In this document: positions 35,380-47,609 of the stretch, in pieces
Layout: each line of letters starts with the position of its first letter
Position numbering within the stretch: position 1 is the stretch's first letter
Origin: Epiperipatus broadwayi
Lineage: Eukaryota > Onychophora > Udeonychophora > Euonychophora > Peripatidae
DNA length: 64,000 bases
Direction: 5' to 3'
Assembly (NCBI GenBank): GCA_028023455.1
Contig: JAQFVV010001075.1
Coordinates: 52,896 to 116,895 of the forward strand
The notes under the pieces: model-generated
What the model saw: only the letters and a program-made list of their open reading frames with translations
Databases searched by the model: none
Told to the model about the DNA's origin: nothing
Translations under genes and position numbers: made by a program

Positions 35380-36260
35380 ATTCTTTATTTACTTCTTTAT
35401 TTGCAAATGTTCCAGTTGATGAAGCTTTTGTAAACGATGCAATTTACCAGAATATATTAATTTAACTAAACATAGTCTTCACCAATCTCAGGAGTAATAG
35501 CTGATTTATTTATGGAATATATAGGAACTCTTGCTTTAAAGTCAGCACATTAAAAATCTCTTATGTGGCTCAGATACGTAGATAATACATTTATCATCTG
35601 GCCACATGATAAAGACAACTTACAGGATTTTTTCACACATATAAACAATATACATCATAATATTAAATTTACGATGGAAACAAGATTGATGGTGAACTTT
35701 CTTTTCTTCATTTATTTGTTACCAAGAAAAAGAATAATTTCTTATCTTTTTCAATTTTTAGAAAATCTATACACATTGACAGATATTTAAAATTTCCAGA
35801 ACATCATCATCTATCTCAAATCTTTTCTGTTTCAAAAATTCTTTTCAGTAGAACAATTAACCTTCTAAGACACTATAATATAAAGACAACATATACCACA
35901 CATCAACCACGCCTAAAGACTCAGTCCCTCTTGAAGCACATGGAGTTTATAAAATTCCCTGCAACATTTGTAAAGCTTCCTACATAAGTATGAATAATCA
36001 TTGCATCAAGGCTAGAAGAGACGAACCTATTAATGCAATTAAAAACCAACTCATCATCAGCACTATCGCTCCATACTATATATACACGTCATAGTATTGA
36101 TTTTTCTAATACAAGAATACTATCCAGATGTGAGACCCTCCAACAATATCAGATCAGAGAAGTCATTGAGATTTTCAAAAGGCCAGAATGCATCAACAAA
36201 CTTGATGATACAAGCAAATTACCTTTTATTTGGAAATTTTTTTTGAAGTCATTAATCTAA
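35380..36260 (+). mobile_element. Penelope-like retroelement relic
   Basis: The reverse transcriptase of Penelope-like elements can be followed across frameshifts: SLF-NVPVDEAF (about 35,395), a VIADLFMEYIGTLALKS block (about 35,500), then WLRYVDNTFIIWPHDKDNLQ (35,565, family YVDDTFVIWPHG) and HHNIKFTMET. The second catalytic Asp of YVDD is Asn. From 35,940 a degraded GIY-YIG endonuclease follows: HGVYKIPCNICKASYIS, then SALSLHTIYTRHSIDFSNTR and IREVIEIFKRPECINKL. Stops and frameshifts show a dead copy. Neither flanking LTR-like repeat was found. Confidence 0.8.
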
Positions 36261-36329
36261 AATAATTTCATATAATAATAATTATTTATATTTTCTATTA
36301 AATAGAACCTTCATTATTACACAGAGGGC

Positions 36330-36970
36330 TAAACTCTTCATACAGTAGGGACACTCGGTGCAAGCCAGAATAATCAATGGATGCAAAGTTTGTGCATAAA
36401 ATCTCTATCTAGTGCCTAGCCATCCAACATCCCCATACTAGTTTCTAGCCTGTGGTTTTCATGAGTGAGGAGTCTTGCATCTGAGAGAATTACACCTAGA
36501 TCTTAGAATCGAATGCAACCCTCCAGCAGCCACCTTTTACCTTATTAGCTAACTATAAAACTTTGAGTCCAAAATGAAAAATGTTTTAAATTCAAGTTCA
36601 TTAACTTGTATACTTGTACAAATCTGAACTTCAGCATCCATGCTTTTTGGTGTCTTTGGTTCTTTAATAATGACAGCCATCATAATCCTATTGGGCATGA
36701 ATGGTATTAAAGCACTAAACATCACATGATCACTATTCTTCATGCTTACACAGGCTGTTTACACAGAGACTAAGCTCTCCATACAGTAGTGCCATTCAAT
36801 GCAAGCCAGAGTAATCAATAGATGCAAGGTTTGTCATAAAATCCCTATCTAGTGCCTACTCTTTCAATATCCCCAGACAAGTTTCTAGCTTGTGGCTTTT
36901 ATCAGTGAGGAGCCTTGGATCTAAGAGCACTGCATCTAGATCTAAGAATGGGATCATGTGATGTTTAGTG
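36330..36970. repeat. F2 repeat, two direct arm copies around the F2 spacer
   Basis: 36,330-36,530 and 36,765-36,955 are left-arm-type sequences in the same orientation (AGTAATCAATAGATGCAAGG, TAGTGCCTACTCTTTCAATA). The spacer between them corresponds to that of the 3-kb copy and again carries an open frame on -. Unlike the 3-kb copy, the arms here are direct rather than inverted. Confidence 0.6.
36549..36743 (-). other. Open frame in F2 spacer, shared with 3.2-kb copy
   Basis: It reads HVMFSALIPFMPNRIMMAVI then IKEPKTPKSMDAE. The spacer of the 3-kb copy (- strand, about 3215-3310) reads HVMFIGLKPILPNRIVVAMV then IKEPKTPKCMGTE. The frame is kept despite many base changes. No domain is recognised; it may be a captured host fragment or simply a shared repeat frame. 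Confidence 0.35.
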
Positions 36971-36974
36971 GTTT

Positions 36975-39900
36975 AACATTCATTATTGTTATACATCAAT
37001 GTTTACAGCACTTCTACAATTATTTTATATAATATTTGCTATCCAGTTGATGATCAATGTGACGTGGTTGAAACGTTGGTTTATATATTTTTTAATAAAT
37101 TATACCTGGATAATATTTCGTTTATATCTGTAGCCCATGAAAATTGTTGATTTAATATATATGCCACAGACTAGTCTAATATTGAGGCGTATTTAATGTT
37201 CTTGATTACTTATTTAAATTTAAAAAAATATTCCTCCTTTTATTGAAATGCTCTTTTTTTTAGAAGCAGTTTTACAACTACAGCTAGTGCTATGCATCTA
37301 TTCTTAATAATTAGTCATATCTTTTTAGCTGTAGATGGCATGAGTTTCACTGTGTATTAATGTAACTTCTTTATTTGAATGAAGCTGGTAATCCAAATAT
37401 TATATAAGCCTCATTTGAAAGATTAGCTTTATTAATCACAGGCCAGCTTATGTCTTTCAATGAAACTTAATTTCAATATTCTTTGATTTATTTATTTTTA
37501 TTAATAATTTATAAAACCAACCCTAATAAAGAGCTAAAATATATACTATGAAGGACTGCATGTAGATGATCATGGGTAGTGTAAAGAGTATAAATTTTCT
37601 TTCTATTTTGGCTATATTTCATTTCAGCGTAATACAAAGCATTCAAGATGGCGCATAAAACAGTAGTCGATTGAAAACAAGCTATCCCCCATAATTGATG
37701 AATATTTTTTAACATTTTTGTAATAAAATGCATATATGCAGGCTATAATAAATAAAATAATGCTATAGGATAATTAGCAGGATCTTTTACAATATATAAT
37801 GAGAAATGTAGTAAGCATTACTGACTTATATACATTAAAGATGATAGCTAAGATGTGTAGTAATCAATTGTAGTAATCTTTTTAATTTTACATACAATAT
37901 ATCACATCTTTTAAATATAAAATATATATACGGGATATTCATGTAAAGCTATTAAAAATATAATACTTGATTTGATGTTATTGGCAGAGAATTTTTTTTT
38001 ACTTTGATAATGTTTATCTATGTCTAAACAATAGAATGTGCCAGAAAAGTGCAAAAAGTTCAGATCTAGGAAAAGCTGTGACAAACTGAAGCCAACCCTG
38101 CGTAAGTGATATGCATTAACATGTTTATCACATACAATAATATAAAAGTAGACAATCTAAGGACAGAGTCTAAAGGATTTGTTGTCGGTAAATCATCCAT
38201 TTTTTTGTTGTTGTATTAATAAAAATGTTCTATTTTGCAAACTGTAACATCGTAAAGTATTTCATTTTCTGGATAAGTTATACTTATATATTACTTCTTT
38301 TTTTTTTTTCATGATCTGTCAGCTATATCTAGGTATGAACGTACTTGTTTCACAATGCTTTTCCAACTTAAAAAAAAAAAAAATCAAGTAAAATTGCAAA
38401 CTTTAATACCAAGTGATATTTTATCATGTCTTTACATCATAGTATATAATTGCTTTCATTGGAAGGATATATCTGGGTAGAACACAAGGGACAGTTATAA
38501 TTAGAAAAAATGTTTTTCAAAATTAAAAAATTTTCCGCAGAAGTGGACGGCTTTGCAATAGTATAAACAAATTATTGAATAAGATGTGATATACGTGGTA
38601 TAATTTGGATTTCACGGAATGGTTTGTATATTTATCTCAAAAATCAACTTTAAAATCTTTTTTTTTAATCTTTCTTTTCACCTTCACCCTCTCCCTCCCT
38701 CCCTTTTTTTTTATTTTTTTTTTAGTAAAATGGCTATCTTCATTTACAAGTGGTGGCTACTAACAATGATTAAAAAAAGGTAAACACTTCATATCAATAA
38801 AATGTACATCATTATATTGCCATATTATTCTTACAGTTCCAAAAATCTATCTTTAAATAAATAGTGTGTGTATACGTATATTCTATGGGAGTAAACAGTT
38901 CATCGCAATCATAAAAGCTTAAGATCCGTCATCGATCGATTCCCATTTGACAATTTTTTTACAAAAATCAGTATGGTTAATTGAATTATTTATGCTCAGC
39001 CTCCCATTATGGGGCTGATCTCTTCCAAATCAAGCGATCACATACTAAATAATATATACTACGCAAAGTGGAAATGTTTATAAAATAACCCCCCCCCCCC
39101 AGCGATGGGAATTTATGTATACATATATCAAATACAGTATACAAAAAAAGAGGGCGTAAAATTAATTTGAACGCTAATTTAACCTTAAACTTTGGCTGCT
39201 TTCTGCTAGTTTTTTTTACAAATCCGCTAAATGTAAAACCATAAATTCATCAATTAAAAAAATGGAACAAAAAAAATGTACATAATAAATCTTAAAACTA
39301 TTTTAAAAGAATATTGTAAACATTTCATTTACACACCTGTTATCCACTCATACTCTGAACTTTTAATCCCAGCAACATTGATAGTTACATCAACTTGATA
39401 AAAACTTATTTTTATTTATTTATATTTTTCTCCTCAAGGTGTTAGAAACGATTTTAAAAAGTGACATATCCTTCAACACAAACCAGGGGCTTTACATCTT
39501 CATTAAAGATTTTACCATCCATTTTAAAAAAGTAAATAAATAAATAAAAATTCCAACTAATAAATCAAATGTCAGTTGTTGTTGTTTTTTTTTACGAAGA
39601 CAAACTCCAATGGCGACTATAAATATGAACAAAGATGTGCATCAGCAAACAAAATTCTACTCTAATTTGAATAAATATAAATCTTTACCAAACAATTAAA
39701 CTTTCATGGAAAACTATAGTACTGTACTGTGAATATATGTTACCCTTATTATGAAGCATTCATGGGTCATTTTTATAAGTCCCTCATCTCAAAAAAAAAA
39801 AAAGGAGCTGACAGGTATTTTTTCCAATATCAAATGTATTTAATTCATTTTGTACTATATAAAGACATATTTAAAACAAAAGCAGCAGCAGCCTCTCAGC

Positions 39901-42900
39901 ACAAGACCTTAAAAATAATTTGTCAAGTAAATTAGAAAAAGACAAAATTATTTGTTGATTGGTAAGTTATAAGACTCTCGATCCCAGTAAGCAAAACAGT
40001 TAAGCTGTGCCCATGAACATTTAGCTCTCAACTTTCACTTTGCTATAGTTAGACCGTGTAGATTATATACTCAAAAACAATCATAAAGTATATATGCATA
40101 CTATAAAATTGCCTTAAATCTACATTAAAAATATTTCTTCATGTATTAATAATAATACATATAGATTTACATAATGCGTGCACATATATTTGAGTGGACA
40201 TACTATAAATATATATATAATAGGGCCAATGTTATTTGCCTATACCCTCTACAAATTTTTTTTGATGTTTTAAGTGGCAATATTTGATGAAAAAATCAAT
40301 AACCTATATGTAGTATTATTATTAATTAATACACTTATACATATATGTACACATATACATTAATACATATATAACCTAGTCTCCAAGTGTAAATTTGATC
40401 TTCGAATCCCGAATAAATCAATGAAATTTTCTTATATAATTAAAATTTTTTTTTAGTAAGTCAATGTAAACCACAAGCAATGCATATAAAAACAAAATAC
40501 ATTAATAACGGTCATTTTACTTGCATCAAAATTAATGACTTATTATAGACAAAAGTAGTTATCAATACAATGGGAATATATATATATAAAACAGAGCAAA
40601 TCTTGGAAGAAACAATTTTCAAATGAAATATATATACATAAAAGAGGCACAAAAACTAAATTCACATCCATAATGTAATAATGGATTGGTTAGAGAACTA
40701 GTTAAGAAAAAATATATATACATATCTAAGAAAATAGATTTTCAAAGACATGTTTTTTTTTTATTGCTTCCTTCTAATAGAAAATGATTAAAGTAAACTA
40801 GTAATTAAATCAAAATTAGCAAAATGGAATTTAGCTTAATTCATTATATGTACACACACATATATAAATACAACATTAAAAGTAAACATAACAAATATTC
40901 ACATATTCGCTAACACATATATAAAAATGCACAGTTAAAATGCAAACATCAAATATTCACATACCTAAACATTTTAAGTGCATAAAAGCACACAAACTAA
41001 TAAAACAACAGATTACAAATATGGATATGAATTTTAATTTAATAATTTTAAGAAATAAATAGTTTTTATTAAGAAATGGCATTTGTGCATATTTTAAATG
41101 GAAATTTTAATTCCATTTTTCTTATAATAGCTTGCTTAAAAAACCGACTTCAATAATATAAACATTTATGACAAAAAAATTACTTCATTTTACTAATCTA
41201 GATGTAAATTGCTACATAATTACCCATCAAAACAATTAGTTTTTCCAAAATTTAGATGATCTAAATTGTGTTACATAATTTCCCACCAAAAAAAAAATTT
41301 TTCTACAAAATTTTATTGTCTGTTACTCAAAACTCACACTAACCCAATCAAATATTATAAAAGTTTTTTTTTTTTTTGTAACAAGGCACTTTACTTTGTA
41401 TTCCATATATACCTATTGTTAAATTAATAGAATTCAAATTATTGACAACCCAGAGAAAGAAATTCATTTCTAGGAACTTCTTAACATAGAATAATTTTCT
41501 TAGCTATTTAATATTTTATTCTTCAATATACCCATTTAAAGTTAAATAATAAAACTAAGCAATATGCTAAGGAATATGTAAATAATGATCAATTTTTTTT
41601 ATTATAAAAGTTGAATAAATTCTTCCAACTTTAATAATTTTTGAAGAGCTACTTACAATTTGCAAACTTTTATCATTTAACTGAGCTAATAATTTAATGA
41701 ATTATTGGAAAATGAGTTCCCATCTTAAAATTTTATTTTATAAACTTGTTGATATCTATTAAAAAACGCACTAGATATGACAATTATTCTACTCTTTAAT
41801 TATTTTATTCTGTGTTGTCACAGACATTTAGAAAACAATTAAAATCTATTAATTAAATAAATTTTATGCAATAATGATCCATCTATATTCAAGTTTTTCC
41901 TTGATAAAATGTTTACTAAATTTCTAAGAAAAATATTATAATTTAATGATTTTAACATAACCAGAGAAAAGAAATTCAAACCTTGCCATACCAATTATCT
42001 ACATTAAAGTTTCTTCTTGCAACTGCATAATCCAACCCATCAATATACTATCAATCATCATCAGGAAATTTATTATGGATATTTTTGCTGTAATTTCATT
42101 CTGGCAGACATTAAAACTTGTCAAGAAGATGAAAATGGATAAATTAGGTTTTGATAATATTGATATTTTATATTTTATTTGGATAGGTAATTAAAATTTT
42201 GATAAAACAACACTAAAAATTTTTTTTAAATGTATGTATGTATGTGCCTATTGGTATATAAATGAATCAAAGCAAATTTGATAAATGAATAGAGGGATTT
42301 AAAATATTTGAAACTAGTTAAACATAAAATAAAAATTATATTCACACTATATTATACCAGATCTTGATTGCCAGAAATTTAGATAGTATGGATTAAACAC
42401 ACAAATTTTTACTTGTAATTGCTTTATCTAAAAATAGTTCATGAATTTATGAAACGTCATATTCAGCAGATCTGTGGCAAAAAATCCATATTTTAAATGT
42501 AACGGTGCATGCCTTAGGAGATAGTATCTCTGGATATTTGCCTTATTTAATATTTTTGCTGAGTAGAAATCATATCCTCAAGCAGCTTTATTATATATGG
42601 CTATAGTAGGAAAGAGCCCTAATACTGTTACCACTTAAAAGTTTAAATATTTTTGAAATGAAAATTTACTTTTTTGGAAGCCCTAACTCATATACTTTGA
42701 ACCACATAGATTTAATAAATATTTATGCTTGCTGGATTTTTTTTCTTTTGTGATAATGGGCAAGTCAATTTTTTTATTGACATCCTTGGCAGCCATGCAT
42801 TCTATGTATACTTAGTGGTTATAATGTTTTATTGCATGATCACATATTTTCATTCATATATATTATGTTTTGCTAATATGCAGACATTCACACATATACC

Positions 42901-43155
42901 TAAAGATGCCCATACCTTAGCATAGTAAATAATAATCATATTTTTTATAAAATGCATAGAATAAAAGATATGTTAGAATTGATAGTTTATTCATTTATAC
43001 CTTTATGAGCTAGATTTAAACTCATTCATCATTTATACTAGCTGTTTGCAAGAAAATGCAGCCGGGATAAGAAAATAAACCTTATTACTCTCTCTACATA
43101 TCGAATTATCACCATCATCATTAAATAATTTATCATAACAAAGTTAGATAACCTA
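36975..43155. other. 6-kb AT-rich stretch without recognised gene
   Basis: No transposon protein, SINE or exon-like segment could be supported. There are many A/T homopolymers, (TA)n and CATATATA tracts, and a 10-base C run at about 39,090. A 74-codon frame on - (37,509-37,733) has a protein-like mix but no splice or family support. Confidence 0.45.
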
Positions 43156-43156
43156 A

Positions 43157-43476
43157 AAGCAAAGGTGAGCGTAGTTCTTATGAGTACATTAATAAATTCA
43201 TCCTCCACCTTCTACTATTACATTTAATTTGACTGGATCACCATGTGACTTAGCACTTCATCCATCTACCATTAAAACTTATACATATAAAAGTATAGCT
43301 ATTGTGTGTTCATAAAAAGCAAAGGTGAGCGTAGTTCTTATGAGTACATTAATAAATTCATCCTCCACCTTCTACTATTACATTTAATTTGACTGGATCA
43401 CCATGTGACTTAGCACTTCATCCATCTACCATTAAAACTTATACATATAAAAGTATAGCTATTGTGTGTTCATAAA
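43157..43476. repeat. Exact 160-bp tandem duplication
   Basis: The segment from AAAGCAAAGGTGAGCGTAGT to ATTGTGTGTTCATAA is present twice at a period of 160 bp (AAAGGTGAGC at 43,161 and 43,321). I saw no differences by eye. It resembles the 340-bp case at 24.2 kb: a recent duplication or an assembly artefact. Confidence 0.85.
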
Positions 43477-43479
43477 CAA

Positions 43480-44405
43480 GACAACTTCTCAATAGAATAA
43501 CTATTCACAAACAGTTCAAGATCTCTAGGATTAATCTCAACATTATGTTAGGACATCAAATGGTCCAGTTATATATTTGAAAGATAGCACACAATTCAAA
43601 TGGGAAATCTAGCCAGACATCTGGAAAAAATTGCCGTCTGGTATAGAAATCATGTCCAACTTAGAAATGTGTTTATTGTATATTCCCAGTCTTAGTCAAT
43701 CTTTAGCAGATGCTGAACATTTAATTTTCCTTGTTGTAGGTGTAATTTGGTCTATTGTTGAATCTTTATCCCAACTAGCATGGATTAGTGTAGCATCAAT
43801 TATAAGAGTTAACTCTTATCCATTAAAATTAATTGTCCCTATAGACAAGCTCTCGTATAATAAATTATTGTTTATTAATAAATACTATAATCTTAAAGCC
43901 AATAATTATGTGTTCCTTTTTTTTAAATAAGTAAAGTTATTTCTATATTTTCAATCAACTTATTTTTCTTAACTGATATATATAATAAATTCATATAATT
44001 TAATTTTATATATTTTCAATAATCCACATTCGCATTCGGTCATGGCAAATTTATATAAAAAAAATTTCTATATTTTATTTTAAATAATTGGCAAGTTTGC
44101 TTATTAATTTTGTGCAATCAAAATTAATAATTCCTAAATTTTAAATACATATTTAATCTTGAAATTTTCAGGTTCTTTTGTCACAATTTCTAAAAGAATA
44201 TTTTTTTTTAATCTTTAACATATTATTTAATATGTAATTAATAATTAATAATGATTTTCCAAAATTATAGAATAACATTTATTTCTTTTAACTCCTACTT
44301 CTTATCATAAATAGAATATAATTTGACAATAGTCAATACATGTATATAGTTTTAAAATCTTTTAATGACATATTCCTAGTTGTATATATTTATCAGAATA
44401 AAGGT
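43480..44405. other. AT-rich DNA with an unassigned 99-codon frame
   Basis: The frame at 43,631-43,930 includes LVVGVIWSIVESLSQLAWIS and could be a membrane segment, but no acceptor/donor pair or family supports it. The rest is featureless. Confidence 0.35.
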
Positions 44406-44412
44406 ATGATTT

Positions 44413-44526
44413 GTCAAGCATTGTTAGGCGAGAGGTCAGTGCAGCCGCCTTGTAAGCAAGCAGTTAGTTGCAGACGGTTGTTGCAGGTTCGCCTCTCGGC
44501 CGATGCTATGACATATGAAAAAAAAA
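44413..44526 (+). mobile_element. tRNA-derived SINE, full-length copy
   Basis: It starts GTCAAGCATTGTTAGGCGAG. The body has GCAAGCAGTTAGTTGCAGAC, box B-like GCAGGTTCGCCTCTC, the tail GATGCTATGACATATG and an A run. The short repeat TGATTT borders both sides, a possible trimmed TSD. Confidence 0.85.
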
Positions 44527-44529
44527 GAT

Positions 44530-45330
44530 CTGATTTAATTATTAATCCACTATATACTTTAATATGAGGCTGGTGTGAATTAATGAAAAGCAAATGACAT
44601 GATAATATCATTTCAACATTTTTTTATGCTTTTGAAAGTTCAATTTTAATTGTCAATGCAGTGAATAAAAGTGGAAAACAGAAAATTAATCTTATATGAA
44701 TTTTTACATTCATACTTTTAATTTTGTATTATGTTTAGCGGTTTAAATCATTGTGTGGGGCAGTAACTTTGTTCTAGGATATGAATTTAAAATGGATAAT
44801 TCTTAAACAGAAGCATTTCAATATACTGATGAACAAACACACAATTTAGCAAAAGCGTTCATGAAGCCAAATACGTTCATTAAAAAATAATGAATTTATA
44901 ATTAGGGTTCTTAAACATTATTTTTTTAGAGATAATAAAAATGAAGTTAAATTGTTAAGATAATAAACAACGATCATAAAAAAGACAAAACATTAACAAT
45001 TTCACTCATATTCTGATTAACAAGCACTTCTACATTTTTTCATAAACGTAGTTCTTGTAAATAAGAGAACAATAATGATGATGATAAACCAGTAGACACA
45101 ACTACAGTTCCAATTTTCTCTTTATTAATCAGTTATTAGAAATATATTATCATACGATATAAAATGCAAGACTAATCCTAAATAATAGATTCACTTTGAT
45201 CCCATAGTATACTACAAAGAGTTTAAAGATAAATGAGGGACAATACAGAGACCACTATTCAAAAAAAAAAATACACATTGGTAAATATATATAATTATAG
45301 AGTATTTTAAAACGATTTTACTCATTTTAG
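44530..45330. other. AT-rich DNA
   Basis: Nothing recognised. Confidence 0.5.
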
Positions 45331-45343
45331 TAAAGTCTAATTC

Positions 45344-45548
45344 TAAATTTATTTAAACGCACATTGATTACGTAATAATATTTACTAAGGCTGTAAACCT
45401 CAAGAATATGCGCGTCAAAATGCATAGGTTGAATTAAAGAAGGGTTCCCCTCTTTTCTTCCAAAGCATAAGCTTGTGGTTAAGACCTGTAGAGGTCCCTA
45501 CCTTCGCACTTTCACACGCATATTCTTGAGGTTTACAGCCTTAGTAAA
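45344..45548. repeat. Inverted-repeat element (family F5) with 13-bp TSD
   Basis: A 205-bp element flanked by the exact direct repeat TAAAGTCTAATTC (45,331-45,343 and 45,549-45,561). Inside are perfect 32-bp inverted arms (45,381-45,412 and 45,517-45,548; TTTACTAAGGCTGTAAACCT...). A 37-bp extension precedes the left arm only. The middle contains AGCTTGTGGTTAAGACCTGT. A second copy is at 49,492. There is no coding capacity or A tail. Confidence 0.75.
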
Positions 45549-45561
45549 TAAAGTCTAATTC

Positions 45562-46410
45562 ATTACTTTTGTAACTTTTCAAAAGTATACATATAAAATA
45601 TAAATATTTAACAAAATTGTAATAATCTAAATTCTTTAAATATGCAATCAGAAAACCTCCTTAACATTCACATTAGTCTGTGTACATAGTTTTGTTAGGA
45701 GATACATGTAAATGTATTAATCATAAATATTTTAAGCACTTGAATAAATTAATTATATTTTATATGCTAATATTCTACATTGTTTTATTAATTTAGATTA
45801 ACTTTCAATTTTATAAGAATTTTTTATTTTAAATATTTTTCTCTTTTGCAAGATAAAATAAAATTTAGTTGATTTTACATATGGATATGTGGACCCAATT
45901 CCTGACAGCCAAAGACGAAATAACAAGTATCTAAAATTTAAATACCAGAAGGACAACTGTCTTAAAATTCAATCTACAGTTTTTTTTACTACAGTAAAAA
46001 CGTATGTAGCTAGTGTGTGATGAATATTTAGGCCAAAGAAAAATTAGGCATGACTTTAAATAAAATTTAAAAAATCTCTAAAAATATTACAATTTTATTG
46101 CTATTATTACAAACACTATATGATAGTGCTAATATTCTAAGTCATGCTACTAAACAACACATTTTATGCACATGCAAGAAATTTTCTACTTATATAAACA
46201 ACATTTCATGATTTCTTGCTGGAATCAAATTTCAGTTGAAATACAGAATATGAAAATAAGAACTTTTTTAAAAGAAGTAATTGCTATAATGTATCTACAA
46301 AAAAATATCATACTATATGAGACAAACAAGAGTTAAGAGTTGTTGTTCATTTATGCAATATATTTTTTAAAAACTGTGGACTTTCTACATGTCAGAAATT
46401 GTTTATGTAA
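45562..46410. other. AT-rich DNA
   Basis: Nothing recognised. Confidence 0.5.
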
Positions 46411-46417
46411 GGCAAAA

Positions 46418-46680
46418 AAAGAGATTGAAGTGGAGTTGGGCTGGACATATTGCTAGAAGAGATGATAATAGATGGACAATTGAAATTTTAAACTGGATTC
46501 CAAGAGATTGTAAAAGACCCAGAAAGAGACCATGTGAGATGGATGGATGAAATAAGAAAGTGTGCAGGGGTGATGTGGAGAAAAGAAGCTAAAGATAGGA
46601 AAAGATGGATTGAACTTGGAGAGACCTTCATCCTGCAGTGGATTGATAATGGTTGATGATGATGATGACTCTGATGATAA
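46418..46680 (+). mobile_element. RTE-like LINE 3' end
   Basis: The last coding segment of an RTE-like element, with one frameshift. It reads WSWAGHIARRDDNRWTIEIL, NWIPRDCKRPRKRPC, then (after the shift) RWMDEIRKCAGVMWRKEAKD and RKRWIELGETFILQWIDNG followed by a stop at about 46,655. The (GATGAT)n tail after the stop is typical of this family, which ends in short simple repeats rather than poly-A. The 5' truncated copy starts near 46,418. It is better preserved than the 11- and 34-kb copies. Confidence 0.8.
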
Positions 46681-46796
46681 TCATGTTCAAGAAAATAGTA
46701 TATTATACTAATATCCTATTAATGAATAAAAAAAGAAAACACAAAACTGCACTAAAAAGTAAAAAAAAAAAGCATTAAAAAGTAGTTTACATTTTC

Positions 46797-47060
46797 TTCA
46801 GCTTTCAGAGTATTCTTGATATCATGTGATCAAAATAAAAGTATGTAATGCCCATGACTAGAAATATTCTTGGATAATTTCTAAATATGAGCATCACACG
46901 CTTTTATTATTATTTTTTTAAGTGTCATAGCATCGGCCGGGACGCAAACCCGCAACTCGGGCAACTGCTTGCTAGTGCAAGGCAGTCGCGCTGACCTCTC
47001 GACCACCTTTTTTATTTTGATCACATATCAAGAATATTGTAAAAGCTGAAGAAAATTTCT
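46797..47060. repeat. Fold-back repeat with a SINE in its loop
   Basis: The left arm (46,797-46,848: TTTTCTTCAGCTTTCAGAGT ... GATCAAAATAAAA) and right arm (47,010-47,057, its reverse complement with a few changes) are about 48 bp long. The space between holds about 55 bp of AT-rich DNA and a SINE on - (46,905-47,006). Confidence 0.65.
46905..47006 (-). mobile_element. tRNA-derived SINE, minus strand, 5'-truncated
   Basis: On - it reads GGTCGAGAGGTCAGCGCGAC, then GCAAGCAGTTGCCCGAGTTG, box B-like GCGGGTTTGCGTCCC, GGCCGATGCTATGACA and an A-rich tail. The GTCAAGCGTTG leader is lost at the fold-back junction. Confidence 0.75.
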
Positions 47061-47245
47061 TTTTGGTGCCTTTTTTTTTTTACATTTTTAATGCATTTAT
47101 GTAAATAAAAGTATTTTTTAAATTTGTTTTCTTTTCACTTGTTAGTTTTATATTTGGTTACAATTCAATACTGCTAGATAGCAATACTATAAAGAGTACT
47201 GAAATCCCATATAAAATACATCTGTTTTCATTCATAACAGCAATT

Positions 47246-47600
47246 AGTCAAAATAAGAGTCATAGATCACATGACCCTGTTCTCTTAAGCTTGTAAGTTA
47301 TAAACAATGAGGATTGCCAATTCCTCAACAAGTTTTGTGATAAATGCTTAGCCAGTGAAAGCATTTAAAATATTTCTGTCAGGAAACCCCCCCCCCAACC
47401 CCTGACCATGGTTTCGTGCTTTGGCACTCCTCAGAGAGGTCTGAACCTACCCTGGCACTTCTCTGAGGAGTGCCAAAGCACAAAACCATGGTAAGGGGTG
47501 GGGGTGGGTTCCTGACAGAGATATTTTAAATGCTTTCACTGGCTAAGCATTTATCACAAAGCTTGTTGAGGAATTGGCAATCCTCATTGTTTATAACCAA
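47246..47600. repeat. F3 fold-back element, most complete copy
   Basis: Inverted arms 47,300-47,437 and about 47,459-47,594. They share AACAATGAGGATTGCCAATT, ATTTAAAATAT, a CCATGG core and GGCACTCCTCAGAGA. The loop of ~20 bp contains TCTGAACCTACCCTGG. A C run (left) pairs with a G-rich run (right). The flank at 47,246-47,299 (GAGTCATAGATCACATGACC) is also present at 16,070, so the family extends beyond the left arm. No coding capacity. Confidence 0.85.
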
Positions 47601-47609
47601 ATTTTTTTG

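Noticed and set aside
37509-37733. Host exon on minus strand
   Set aside because: The peptide looks plausible, but no clear splice signals, family match or neighbouring exon supports it.
39080-39105. C-run at 39.09 kb as a regulatory G-quadruplex
   Set aside because: A single homopolymer run, with no set of four spaced G tracts; similar runs occur throughout the window as simple sequence.
43631-43930. Mitochondrial-derived (NUMT) or membrane-protein exon
   Set aside because: The hydrophobic frame resembles no mitochondrial gene I recognise, and there is no convincing acceptor/donor pair.
44414-44611. Minus-strand frame overlapping the 44.4-kb SINE
   Set aside because: It arises from the SINE complement and continues into AT-rich DNA without support.
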